Assembly (NCBI GenBank): GCA_001708385.1
Contig: CP012388.1
Coordinates: 992,001 to 1,056,000, forward strand
From: Flavobacterium psychrophilum
GTDB lineage: Bacteria > Bacteroidota > Bacteroidia > Flavobacteriales > Flavobacteriaceae
Length of the DNA: 64,000 bases
Direction of reading: 5' to 3'
The notes under the pieces were generated by a model that was not told the origin of the DNA, searched no databases, and saw only the letters and a program-made list of their open reading frames with translations. A program made the translations under genes and the position numbers. Within the stretch, counting starts at the first letter, position 1, and each line of letters starts with the position of its first letter. This document shows, piece after piece, positions 46,549-54,414 of the stretch.

Positions 46549-46633
46549 AAGCATATTTGTCTTTTGGATTAATCCACTAAAATTAAGCCCTAAAAGCGCA
46601 TCAAAAAAAAATTAAGAAAATTTTAACACAACA

Positions 46634-46692
46634 TTTGTATGTACAAACATAAATTTACATACATTTGTACATACAAATTTTGTAATTACAAA
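46634..46692. promoter_or_regulatory. Divergent tlpA/marR promoters overlain by three MarR-type palindromes
   Basis: Three perfect palindromes follow in a row: TTTGTATGTACAAA at 46634-46647, ATTTGTACATACAAAT at 46663-46678 and TTTGTAATTACAAA at 46679-46692. Rightward promoter: TTG 46635-46637, 22 nt, TACATTTG 46660-46667. Leftward promoter (minus strand): TTG 46676-46674, 22 nt, TATGTTTG 46651-46644. Palindromes 1 and 2 cover both boxes of both promoters, and palindrome 3 abuts the marR start codon. This fits autoregulation plus control of the divergent operon by the MarR protein. Confidence 0.8.
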
Positions 46693-46693
46693 T

Positions 46694-47149
46694 ATGAAAA
46701 TAGAAGATATCATAAAATCAACTACTGCGATGACTCCTTCAAAAAGGACGACGCTTAATATTTTGTACACACAAAATGTTATCGCAGAAAACTTTAACGA
46801 AACAATGAAGCGTTACGATATATCGTCAGAACAATTTAACGTACTGAGGATATTGAGAGGCCAGAAAGGTAAACCATGCAATATGGGGCTTATACAGGAC
46901 AGGATGATAGCCAAAACCAGCAACACTACGCGACTGGTTGACAAACTGCTACTTAAAGATCTTGTTACACGTGGCGTTTGCGAAGAAAACAGAAGGAAAA
47001 TGGAGGTACTTATTACCGAGAAAGGCCTTGAATTACTAAAAGAACTTGACCCGATAGTGACAGCGCACGAAGATAAATTTGCAAATAACCTGACTATCGA
47101 AGAACTGGAACAATTAAATAATTTGTTAGAAAAATATAGAACAATATAA
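46694..47149 (+). CDS. MarR-family transcriptional regulator
   Basis: A 151-residue winged-helix dimeric regulator. The core spans ISSEQFNVLRILRGQKGKPC (about 44-63), IQDRMIAKTSNTTRLVDKLLLKDLV (recognition helix region, about 69-93) and the wing CEENRRKMEVLITEKGLELL. Such regulators sense oxidants, quinones or electrophiles, and Cys residues here (GKPCN near 63, GVCEEN near 98) are candidates for sensing. It heads an operon with nitroreductase (12 bp) and YceI, and its promoter carries three operators of its own. Confidence 0.92.
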   Translation: MKIEDIIKSTTAMTPSKRTTLNILYTQNVIAENFNETMKRYDISSEQFNVLRILRGQKGKPCNMGLIQDRMIAKTSNTTRLVDKLLLKDLVTRGVCEENRRKMEVLITEKGLELLKELDPIVTAHEDKFANNLTIEELEQLNNLLEKYRTI

Positions 47150-47161
47150 ATAAATAGTACG

Positions 47162-47800
47162 ATGTTAAATTATATAGACAGCCTTAATTGGCGTTATGCT
47201 ACAAAAAAATATGATGCTTCTAAGAAAGTATCTAGCGAAGATCTTGAAACATTAAAAGAAGCTGTAAGGCTTAGTGTTTCTTCAGTAGGGCTTCAGCCTT
47301 ATAAAATATTTGTTGTTGAAAGCCAGGAAATGCGCGACAAACTTAAAGTTGCAGCCGGCGGAAACAACCAAAATATTATTGCAGAATCATCTGCAGTGTT
47401 TGTATTTGCGAATGAACTTAATGTTGGCGACCAACAGGTTGAAGCTTACATTAATAACATAAGCCAGATACGTGGTGTTGCTAAAGAAAGCGTAAAAGGT
47501 TTTGGCGATTATATCTCAGGATTTTTAGGAAGCCTTACCGAAGAGCAGAAAAACATCTGGACTGCAAAACAGTCTTATATTGCTCTTTCTACTCTTATAA
47601 ATGCTGCCGCACTGCTAAAAATTGACACTACAGCTATGGAAGGCTTTAACGCAGAAGAGTTCAACACGATTTTAGGTCTTGACAAACTAGGACTTAACGC
47701 TGCTGTTATTGCTGCAGTAGGTTACAGGCATGAAGAAGATGCTATGCAGCATGCTGTTAAGGTAAGAAAACCAAAAGATCAATTATTCGTAACTCTTTAA
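47162..47800 (+). CDS. Nitroreductase-family NAD(P)H oxidoreductase
   Basis: A 212-residue FMN enzyme of the nitroreductase family (NfsB/MhqN-like) that can reduce nitro-aromatics or quinones. The opening YIDSLNWRYATKKYD and SVSSVGLQPYKIFVVES (about 39-55) hold the FMN phosphate site, and AAVIAAVGYRHEEDAM the C-terminal strand. It is 12 bp after the MarR gene, a pairing typical of electrophile-response operons. Confidence 0.92.
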   Translation: MLNYIDSLNWRYATKKYDASKKVSSEDLETLKEAVRLSVSSVGLQPYKIFVVESQEMRDKLKVAAGGNNQNIIAESSAVFVFANELNVGDQQVEAYINNISQIRGVAKESVKGFGDYISGFLGSLTEEQKNIWTAKQSYIALSTLINAAALLKIDTTAMEGFNAEEFNTILGLDKLGLNAAVIAAVGYRHEEDAMQHAVKVRKPKDQLFVTL

Positions 47801-47837
47801 TTAGTAATTTAATAACCCAAAATAATTTTTAAAAACA

Positions 47838-48404
47838 ATGAAAAATCTAAAATCAATTGCAATTGCATTAGTAGCGCTTGTAACTATTACAGCTAACGCT
47901 CAGGATAAAAAAATTAACGCAGCGAAAAGTAAAATCAGCTGGGTTGGTGAAAAAGTAACCGGAAAACACGAAGGTACTATCAACGTTAAAGACGGTGTTC
48001 TTACTTTTAAAGCTGATAAACTTACAGGTGGTAATGTAACTGTAGATATGACTTCTGTACAGGTAACTGATCTTAAAGCTGGTGAAGGTAAAGAAAAACT
48101 TGAAGGCCACTTAAAAGCTGCTGATTTCTTTGGCACTGACAAACATGCGACTTCTAAGATCGTTTTCAAATCTGCAAAAGCTAAATCTGCAGGTGTTTAC
48201 ACTGTAACAGGTGACCTTACAATCAAAAACATTACAAAACCTGTAACTTTTGATCTTACTGTAGGTAAAAACACTGCTACTTCTACTTTTAAAGTTGACA
48301 GAACTAAATATGATATTACTTACGGATCTAAAAGCTTCTTCGACAGCATTGGAGACAAAGCTATCTACGATGAGTTTACTTTAACTGTAAACCTTGCTTT
48401 CTAA
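47838..48404 (+). CDS. YceI-family exported lipid-binding protein, copy 1
   Basis: A 188-residue lipocalin-like YceI barrel that binds polyisoprenoid or quinone-like lipids in the periplasm. The signal peptide runs to about residue 21 (TITANAQ). SKISWVGEKVTGKHEGTINV, LEGHLKAADFFGTDKH and DLTIKNITKPVTFDLTV match the family. It is the third gene after MarR and nitroreductase and ends at a terminator. A second YceI is encoded at 63089-63619. Confidence 0.9.
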   Translation: MKNLKSIAIALVALVTITANAQDKKINAAKSKISWVGEKVTGKHEGTINVKDGVLTFKADKLTGGNVTVDMTSVQVTDLKAGEGKEKLEGHLKAADFFGTDKHATSKIVFKSAKAKSAGVYTVTGDLTIKNITKPVTFDLTVGKNTATSTFKVDRTKYDITYGSKSFFDSIGDKAIYDEFTLTVNLAF

Positions 48405-48428
48405 TATCCAAAAGATATTTAAATTGAA

Positions 48429-48455
48429 CAAACCCACGCATTGCGTGGGTTTTTG
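48429..48455 (+). terminator. Terminator of the marR operon
   Basis: AACCCACGC, loop ATT, GCGTGGGTT then T-run: a GC-rich strong terminator 27 bp past the YceI stop. Confidence 0.92.
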
Positions 48456-48562
48456 TTTATTTATACGTTACTACGATTCTAAATTACTTGTTTACTGAAC
48501 TCGTCAGGGCAAGCCATTGTAACTAATCTGAAACTATTTAAAACCTCAACATTTAAGTCACT

Positions 48563-49471
48563 TTAAAACAGCCCTTCAATAGAAAGATAACGCTCCCCTG
48601 TATCGTAATTAAAAGTGACAACTACCGCATCTTCAGGAATTTCAGCCAGTTTTTTATTCACGGCGGCTAATGAAGCCCCTGTAGATATACCTGCAAGCAG
48701 CCCTTCTTTTTTGGCGGCGTCACGCGAAAATTCAAAAGCCTCATCTTTTCCTACCTGAATTACACCGTCAATAAGGCCGCTTTGGTAAATAGATGGTACA
48801 AATCCTGCCCCTATTCCCTGAATCGGATGCGGCGCCGGGCTTCCTCCGCTTAATACAGGCGATAATTCAGGCTCAACCGCAAAGACCTTCAGGTTAGGGA
48901 ATTTTTCTTTTAAAACAGCCGCTACGCCTGTTATATGTCCTCCGGTTCCCACTCCTGTAATTAAATAATCTATTCCATCAGGAAAATCTTCCAACAATTC
49001 TTTAGCCGTAGTACGCTTATGCACCTCAACATTAGCCTGGTTATCAAACTGGCTTGGCGACCATCCGTTTGGTGTAGCTGCTGTTAACTCAGCAGCCCTT
49101 TCAATAGCCCCTTTCATGCCCTTTTCACGTGGTGTCAGCTCAAACTCTGCCCCGTAAATAGACATTAGTTTCCTTCGCTCAACGCTCATACTTTCGGGCA
49201 TAACAAGAATCAGCTTATAGCCTTTTACAGCTGCCACAAGAGCCAGACCGATACCGGTATTACCCGATGTAGGTTCTATAATAACGCTGTCTTTTGTCAG
49301 TATGCCTTTAGCCTCGGCATCTTCAATCATAGCTAGGGCAACCCTGTCTTTAATGCTGTTTCCCGGATTGTTTCGCTCTAATTTAATCCAGACATTTCGG
49401 TTTGGGAATAAGTTATTTAAATGTAAATGTGGCGTGTTGCCTATAGTTTCTAAAATGCTTTGCGCTTTCAT
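48563..49471 (-). CDS. cysM: Cysteine synthase
   Basis: A 302-residue PLP enzyme that makes cysteine from O-acetylserine and sulfide. Near the N-terminus Lys in [12 protein letters not shown] (about 38-49) holds the [15 protein letters not shown] (about 65-76) binds the substrate carboxylate, and GTGGHITGV the phosphate. The [12 protein letters not shown] opening and lack of the CysK-specific extension favour the CysM/B type. It follows cysE after 14 bp, so O-acetylserine production and use are co-expressed, and both lie behind the leader peptide region. Confidence 0.93.
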   Translation of the reverse strand: MKAQSILETIGNTPHLHLNNLFPNRNVWIKLERNNPGNSIKDRVALAMIEDAEAKGILTKDSVIIEPTSGNTGIGLALVAAVKGYKLILVMPESMSVERRKLMSIYGAEFELTPREKGMKGAIERAAELTAATPNGWSPSQFDNQANVEVHKRTTAKELLEDFPDGIDYLITGVGTGGHITGVAAVLKEKFPNLKVFAVEPELSPVLSGGSPAPHPIQGIGAGFVPSIYQSGLIDGVIQVGKDEAFEFSRDAAKKEGLLAGISTGASLAAVNKKLAEIPEDAVVVTFNYDTGERYLSIEGLF

Positions 49472-49485
49472 ATATATGGTGAATT

Positions 49486-50301
49486 TTAGATTACAAAATT
49501 TAATGGTTCAGGGAAATTATCCCTTGTTTTAATTGTTATTTCGCTTTTATGATATACCAATGAGTTAACGGGAACCGAATTGGTTACCCATACGTTTCCG
49601 CCAATAATGCTTCCATCGCCTATTACTGTACTACCACCAAGGATAGTCGCGTTGGCGTAAATGGTAACATTATTTCCAATGGTAGGATGACGTTTTACCG
49701 ATGCTTCGGCTTTGCTTACACTTAGCGCACCAAGTGTAACACCCTGGTAAATTTTTACATCATTACCTATAAGCGAAGTTTCCCCGATTACGATACCCGT
49801 ACCATGATCTATAAAGAAACGTTCGCCTATTACAGCACCGGGATGAATGTCAATTCCGGTTTTGCCATGAACATATTCACTTAGCATTCTCGGCAGTAGT
49901 GGAATGTTATTTTGCCACAACTCATGAGCTATCCGGTAAACCGATATTGCAAAGAATCCGGGATATGAAATAAGTACCTCAGCACGCGATTTAGCCGCAG
50001 GATCGAACTCAAAAATAGCTTTTAAATCATCTTCAAGTTTTTGATGAAGTTTGTCTACTTTGTACTTTAAGGATAAGACAAATGCATTTGCTTTATAGAC
50101 TTCTAATCCTGCCACTTGTAACAAGTAGGAAAGTGTGTCTTCAAGTTCTTTTTCTTTCGCCAGAAAATAGTCGTAATCGGCATATTCCTCACCTATACAA
50201 AAGAGCCATTTAAAGAATTCTTCTATCCAGTTTTCGGTTTTAGACCGGTCCGGAAGCACACCCGCTTTTAAATAATTTGCGGTATAAATAGAGTGTTTCA
50301 T
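49486..50301 (-). CDS. cysE: Serine O-acetyltransferase
   Basis: A 271-residue enzyme that acetylates serine to O-acetylserine, the precursor of cysteine. A helical N-terminal domain (about 1-130) precedes a left-handed beta-helix of hexapeptide repeats ([41 protein letters not shown]). Histidines in HPGAV and DHGTG are the usual catalytic residues. It is the first gene of a two-gene operon with cysM, and its start codon lies 10 nt after the attenuator terminator. Confidence 0.95.
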   Translation of the reverse strand: MKHSIYTANYLKAGVLPDRSKTENWIEEFFKWLFCIGEEYADYDYFLAKEKELEDTLSYLLQVAGLEVYKANAFVLSLKYKVDKLHQKLEDDLKAIFEFDPAAKSRAEVLISYPGFFAISVYRIAHELWQNNIPLLPRMLSEYVHGKTGIDIHPGAVIGERFFIDHGTGIVIGETSLIGNDVKIYQGVTLGALSVSKAEASVKRHPTIGNNVTIYANATILGGSTVIGDGSIIGGNVWVTNSVPVNSLVYHKSEITIKTRDNFPEPLNFVI

Positions 50302-50310
50302 AGTTAATGT

Positions 50311-50344
50311 AAAAAATAAAAGCCTCCCGTAACGAGAAGCTTTT
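50311..50344 (-). terminator. Attenuator terminator upstream of cysE
   Basis: On the minus strand AAAAGCTTCTCG, loop TTA, CGGGAGGCTTTT form a 12-bp stem with two G-U pairs, followed by A and T6. It ends 10 nt before the cysE start. An upstream segment TAAAAGCC (50366-50359) can pair with GGCTTTTA (50324-50317) instead, which would prevent terminator formation. Confidence 0.78.
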
Positions 50345-50374
50345 GCAGTTATTTAAAGGCTTTTAAACCCGAAT

Positions 50375-50449
50375 TTACGCCACAGCAAATGCTTCTTTTG
50401 TATAAAGACAACACAGGCAAACAGCGATATTTTGGTTTAATGCTCTCAT
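50375..50449 (-). CDS. Cysteine leader peptide of the cysE-cysM operon
   Basis: A 24-codon reading frame, MRALNQNIAVCLCC followed by LYTKEAFAVA, with TGC at codon 11 and TGT at codons 13 and 14. Three Cys codons in four, in the leader of a cysteine-synthesis operon and just before a terminator, are what a translation-coupled attenuator needs: slow Cys-tRNA stalls the ribosome and should favour read-through. A -7 box TACATTTG (50478-50471) would start transcription about 16 nt before the ATG. Expression is not shown. Confidence 0.72.
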   Translation of the reverse strand: MRALNQNIAVCLCCLYTKEAFAVA

Positions 50450-50470
50450 GATTTTTAATTTATAGCCTAA

Positions 50471-50513
50471 CAAATGTAAACAAAAAACTTTAATAGTCTA
50501 CCACTTTAGTAGA
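50471..50513 (-). promoter_or_regulatory. cys leader promoter with upstream operator-like dyad
   Basis: TACATTTG on the minus strand (50478-50471) is the -7 box. No TTG is found at the expected -33 distance; instead TCTAC-N7-GTAGA at 50497-50513 occupies that place. The weak -33 and the dyad suggest control by a DNA-binding regulator, possibly of the Rrf2/CymR type, in addition to attenuation. Confidence 0.5.
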
Positions 50514-50577
50514 TTTATAACAGTAATAATTCAGCAGATATGTTTCATACATTTGCGGCATTATTACTACCCTACTT

Positions 50578-51153
50578 ATGAAAAACATACTTGTTATAGA
50601 CAATTACGACAGCTTTACATACAATCTTGTACACTACCTGGAAGACCTTGACTGTAAAGTTAGTGTGCTGAGAAACGATGAAATTGATATTGACGAACCC
50701 AAATATTATGACAAAATATTACTTTCTCCGGGTCCCGGAATTCCGGATGAAGCAGGGCTTTTAAAAGACATAATTAAAGAGTACGCATCTACAAAAAGCA
50801 TCCTCGGAATATGCCTCGGACAACAGGCAATCGGGGAGGTTTTTGGAGGCACACTAATCAACCTGAATGAGGTGCATCACGGGGTAGCAGCGACCATTAA
50901 AATTGTAGTGGAAAATGAGCCGCTTTTTACAGGAATGGGTAATAAGATCGAAGTAGGCAGATACCATTCATGGAGTGTAAATAATGATGCTTTTCCTGAG
51001 GTGTTAGAGGTAACATCTGTGGACAAAAATGGAAGTATTATGTCGCTAAGGCATCGCTTCTACGATGTAAGAGGTGTGCAATTTCACCCCGAATCGATAC
51101 TCACACCACAAGGAAAACAAATTTTAGCAAATTGGATCAATCTTAATTTATAG
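50578..51153 (+). CDS. Glutamine amidotransferase of PABA/anthranilate synthase
   Basis: A 191-residue class I glutamine amidotransferase that supplies ammonia to chorismate-using synthases for folate (PabA) or tryptophan (TrpG). The nucleophile Cys lies in ILGICLGQQAIGE and the catalytic His/Glu in VQFHPESIL; LLSPGPGIPDEAG is the oxyanion loop. The large subunit is not in the window, so PabA and TrpG cannot be told apart, although a lone copy away from trp genes fits PabA. A -7 box TACATTTG lies at 50548-50555. It is divergent from the cys operon. Confidence 0.92.
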   Translation: MKNILVIDNYDSFTYNLVHYLEDLDCKVSVLRNDEIDIDEPKYYDKILLSPGPGIPDEAGLLKDIIKEYASTKSILGICLGQQAIGEVFGGTLINLNEVHHGVAATIKIVVENEPLFTGMGNKIEVGRYHSWSVNNDAFPEVLEVTSVDKNGSIMSLRHRFYDVRGVQFHPESILTPQGKQILANWINLNL

Positions 51154-51278
51154 ATAAACATATACTTTAATGAAAGCATTTAAAACTACTGAATAATAAT
51201 ACGATAAAAATTAACTATAGATAAATACTATTGCTGTTTTCGAAAACGTTTTTTGTTAAAAAATTGTTAACAACACCA

Positions 51279-51316
51279 TTAAACAAACGTTTAATTTAAA
51301 CAAGTGTTTAACTTTG
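51279..51316 (+). promoter_or_regulatory. tetR promoter with two TTAAAC-N4-GTTTAA operators
   Basis: TTAAAC-AAAC-GTTTAA at 51279-51294 and TTAAAC-AAGT-GTTTAA at 51296-51311 have centres 17 bp apart. The second overlaps the -7 box TAACTTTG at 51309-51316. The pair is a plausible binding site for the TetR protein encoded just downstream, giving autorepression of the efflux operon. Confidence 0.7.
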
Positions 51317-51340
51317 CGTCGCAATTAACAAAGACAAAAA

Positions 51341-51964
51341 ATGACGGAGTTTAACGACAAACAAACTGACATACTGCTGGCCGCGGAAAAGCTGTTTGCA
51401 GAAGAAGGGTTTGACGGCGCTTCCATCAGGACCATAGCAAAAGAAGCCAATGTAAATATTGCGATGATATCGTACTATTTTGGCTCTAAAGAAAAGCTAC
51501 TTGAAGCGCTCATCATCCACCGCACATCAGGCATGAAAATGCAGCTTGAAAACATCTTCAAAGAAGACCTCTCCCCGCTTGAAAAAGTAGATAGGTTAAT
51601 AGACCTTTACATATCGAGAATTCACAAAAACAAATGCATGTACCAGATACTGCATTTTGAACTTTCTACCAAAAAAAGAATTATGGATATGCAGTCTTTT
51701 ATAGACATCAAAATCCAAAACCTTGAAGCATTTCACAGAATAATCCGCGAAGGGCAGGACCGCGGCGTATTCAGGAAAGATGTAAACATTATGCTTATTC
51801 CACCAACCATCATGGGAACACTGGTTCATTTCCAGATGAACAGGCTTTTCTTTGAGAAGTTTATAGACCTCAGCACAGAAGAAGCTTACGAACTCTACAT
51901 AAGTAACGAGCTTACCGCTCACATTAAACAAACCATTAAAGCGCTTTTAGTACATGAAAATTAA
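51341..51964 (+). CDS. TetR/AcrR-family repressor
   Basis: A 207-residue regulator with an N-terminal helix-turn-helix (ILLAAEKLFAEEGFDGASIRTIAKEANVNIAMISYYFGSKEKLLEALI; here spread over about 11-57) and an all-helical ligand domain. It is the first gene of the TolC-EmrA-EmrB operon and overlaps tolC by 11 bp. The ligand, probably an exported compound, is unknown. Confidence 0.92.
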   Translation: MTEFNDKQTDILLAAEKLFAEEGFDGASIRTIAKEANVNIAMISYYFGSKEKLLEALIIHRTSGMKMQLENIFKEDLSPLEKVDRLIDLYISRIHKNKCMYQILHFELSTKKRIMDMQSFIDIKIQNLEAFHRIIREGQDRGVFRKDVNIMLIPPTIMGTLVHFQMNRLFFEKFIDLSTEEAYELYISNELTAHIKQTIKALLVHEN

Positions 51965-53309
51965 GCACATACTGCCAGGCGGCCTCCTACTCTTTACACT
52001 TGCCTTTCAGGCACAGGAAAAGAAACCACTTTCGCTGGACGAGGCGATATCGCTTGCAGTTACAAAAAGTACCGAGGCTAACCTTGCCGACACTAAGGTA
52101 GCCACATCTAAATTTGACCTTGATAACACCAAGAACAATCAGTACCCTGATTTTAAGGTTTCGGGCCAATATATGAGAATCACGAACCCAACGGTTAAAC
52201 TAAGGCTGCCCATAAGCAGTGCTGAACCGGCAGAAGGTGAAGAAGAAACCGCAACGGCGTCTCCAAAAGTAAACCAGATTATGTTTGCACAGGCAAGCTT
52301 TAGCATGCCCCTGTTTTCAGGCTTTAAGCTTAGAAACAGCGTAGATGCTTCAGAAAACATTTACAAGGCACAAACTTTTAATGCTGCCAGCACAAAAGAG
52401 CAACTTGCCATGCAGGCCATTGCACTTTATGTAAACCTTTACAAAGCGCAGGAATCGGTTACCCTGATACAGGAAAACTTAAAAAGTGCCAAACAACGTG
52501 TTACAGACTTTACAGCAATGGAGCAAAACGGGCTTTTAGCACGTAACGATTTCTTAAGAGCGCAGCTACAAGCCAGCAATGTGCAATTATCGCTTGATGA
52601 CGCCCTTAAAAACGTTTCGACGATCAATTACCAGTTGGTGACACTTTTAAAGCTTCCTGAGGGCACGCAGATCGTTCCGAGTGGAGATTACTTTAAAAAA
52701 CCGGACGGTATTACACCTTCGGTAACTTTAGAAGAAGCTATTGGGCAACGCAGCGACCTTGAAGCATTACGCTTTCAACATAAAGCAAGCGAGTCGAACG
52801 TTAAAATCGCAAAAGGAGACTACTACCCTTCTATCGCTTTATCTGCAGGTTACGTTGCACTTGATATTCAGAATGTAGCCCAGGTATACAATGCTGTTAA
52901 CTTCGGTGTTGGTGTATCGTATGATATTGCAAACATTTTTAAGAACAGTAAAAAAGTAAAAGCAGCACAAAGCCGCGCCGAAGAAACACGCCAGCAGGTA
53001 GAGATACTTACCGACCGCGTTAAGATACAGGTACAGCAGGCGCAGGAAAACTATAACCTTAGCCTAAAACAAGACAAGGTATACACGGAGGCTGTTGAGC
53101 AGGCTACAGAAAACTATAGGATCGTTAAAGACAAATATGAAAACGGACTGAACGACACTAACGACCTTCTTGAGGCCGATGTTGAGCAGCTGCAGGCTAA
53201 AATAAACGAAGCATTCTCTAAAGGGGATATTACTCAGCGCTATTATGAACTGCTTAATGCTTCCGGAAAATTAACCAACTCTTTTAATCTTACACAAAAC
53301 AAAAATTAA
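51954..53309 (+). CDS. TolC-family outer-membrane efflux channel
   Basis: A 451-residue outer-membrane factor; the signal peptide ends at FQAQEKK. The two repeats with long helices (about 30-230 and 240-440) form the barrel and tunnel, e.g. SLDEAISLAVTKSTEANLADTK and LEEAIGQRSDLEALRFQ. It overlaps tetR by 11 bp and precedes emrA by 12 bp. Confidence 0.92.
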   Translation: MKIKHILPGGLLLFTLAFQAQEKKPLSLDEAISLAVTKSTEANLADTKVATSKFDLDNTKNNQYPDFKVSGQYMRITNPTVKLRLPISSAEPAEGEEETATASPKVNQIMFAQASFSMPLFSGFKLRNSVDASENIYKAQTFNAASTKEQLAMQAIALYVNLYKAQESVTLIQENLKSAKQRVTDFTAMEQNGLLARNDFLRAQLQASNVQLSLDDALKNVSTINYQLVTLLKLPEGTQIVPSGDYFKKPDGITPSVTLEEAIGQRSDLEALRFQHKASESNVKIAKGDYYPSIALSAGYVALDIQNVAQVYNAVNFGVGVSYDIANIFKNSKKVKAAQSRAEETRQQVEILTDRVKIQVQQAQENYNLSLKQDKVYTEAVEQATENYRIVKDKYENGLNDTNDLLEADVEQLQAKINEAFSKGDITQRYYELLNASGKLTNSFNLTQNKN

Positions 53310-53321
53310 TTATATCCAATC

Positions 53322-54410
53322 ATGGAAGATACTAATAAGAAAAAAACAAACAAGAAGTTTATCGTAATCCTGGCTGTACTGGTTATTGTTGGTGGTGGTT
53401 ACGGAATTTATAAATACATGCAATCCCTGGCTCACGAAACTACGGATGATGCTCAGGTAGAGAAAAACATGAACCCTATTATTCCGCGTGTAACCGGATA
53501 CATTACAAAAGTATTGGTTAAGGATAACCAGTTTGTTAAGAAGGGTGATACGCTTTTTGTGATAGACGACAAAGATTATGTTGTACGTGTTGAAGATGCA
53601 AAAGCAGCTCTTGCAGCAGCTGAAGGAAGCTATGCAGCAGCCAAAGCAGACATTAGTGGTGCATCTGCAAATATTTCTACCTCTGAAGCTAATGTACTAT
53701 CATCTAAAGGAAACATTGAAGCTGCCAAAGTTAGGCTTTGGAGAGCTACCAACGACTTTCAGCGTTTTGAAAACCTGTACAAAAACCACTCTATAACCAA
53801 ACAACAGTTTGAGCAGGCACAGGCGACCAAACAGGAAGCTGAAGCTAACCTTAGGGTTTTACAACAGGCAGAAGCGGCGAGTAGATCGCAAAGGGCTGCC
53901 AGCGTTTCAAGATCTGACGTTTCGGGAAAACAGACAGAAGTTGCATCGGCTAACATCAAAAAAGCACAGGCTGCTTTAGATGCTGCTAACCTTACACTAA
54001 GCTATACTGTTGTTACTGCTGCTGTAGACGGACAGGTTTCTACTGTAGATATTCAACCGGGTCAACTGGTACAACCGGGTCAGGCATTGTTTTATATCAT
54101 CAACAGTGAAAATGCATGGGTTGTAGCTAACTTTAAAGAAACTCAGCTTACAAAAATGAAAGAAGGACAGAAAGTAACCATCAGTGCAGATGCTTACCCT
54201 GATGTTGAGTTTGAAGGTGAAGTTACAAGCTTCTCTCCTGCTACAGGTGCACGTTTCTCTCTACTGCCTCCTGATAACGCTACAGGTAACTTTGTTAAGA
54301 CCATTCAGAGGCTTCCTGTAAAAATAAGCCTTACACAAAACAACGATAAAGAAAAAGTAAAACTGCTTCGCCCGGGTATGAACGTTGAAGTAGATGTACA
54401 TTTAAAATAA
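53322..54410 (+). CDS. EmrA/HlyD-family membrane-fusion protein
   Basis: A 362-residue periplasmic adaptor anchored by one N-terminal helix (about 13-32). HETTDDAQVEKNMNPIIPRVTGYI (about 37-60) is the EmrA signature, followed by the lipoyl half, a coiled coil of about 100 residues rich in Ala and Gln, the second lipoyl half and a beta barrel ending PGMNVEVDVHLK. It links the EmrB pump to the TolC channel. Confidence 0.93.
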   Translation: MEDTNKKKTNKKFIVILAVLVIVGGGYGIYKYMQSLAHETTDDAQVEKNMNPIIPRVTGYITKVLVKDNQFVKKGDTLFVIDDKDYVVRVEDAKAALAAAEGSYAAAKADISGASANISTSEANVLSSKGNIEAAKVRLWRATNDFQRFENLYKNHSITKQQFEQAQATKQEAEANLRVLQQAEAASRSQRAASVSRSDVSGKQTEVASANIKKAQAALDAANLTLSYTVVTAAVDGQVSTVDIQPGQLVQPGQALFYIINSENAWVVANFKETQLTKMKEGQKVTISADAYPDVEFEGEVTSFSPATGARFSLLPPDNATGNFVKTIQRLPVKISLTQNNDKEKVKLLRPGMNVEVDVHLK

Positions 54411-54414
54411 AATT

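Noticed and set aside
46520..46633. Coding potential between tlpA and marR
   Set aside because: The stretch is A+T-rich with frequent stops and is accounted for by the tlpA leader and the divergent promoters.
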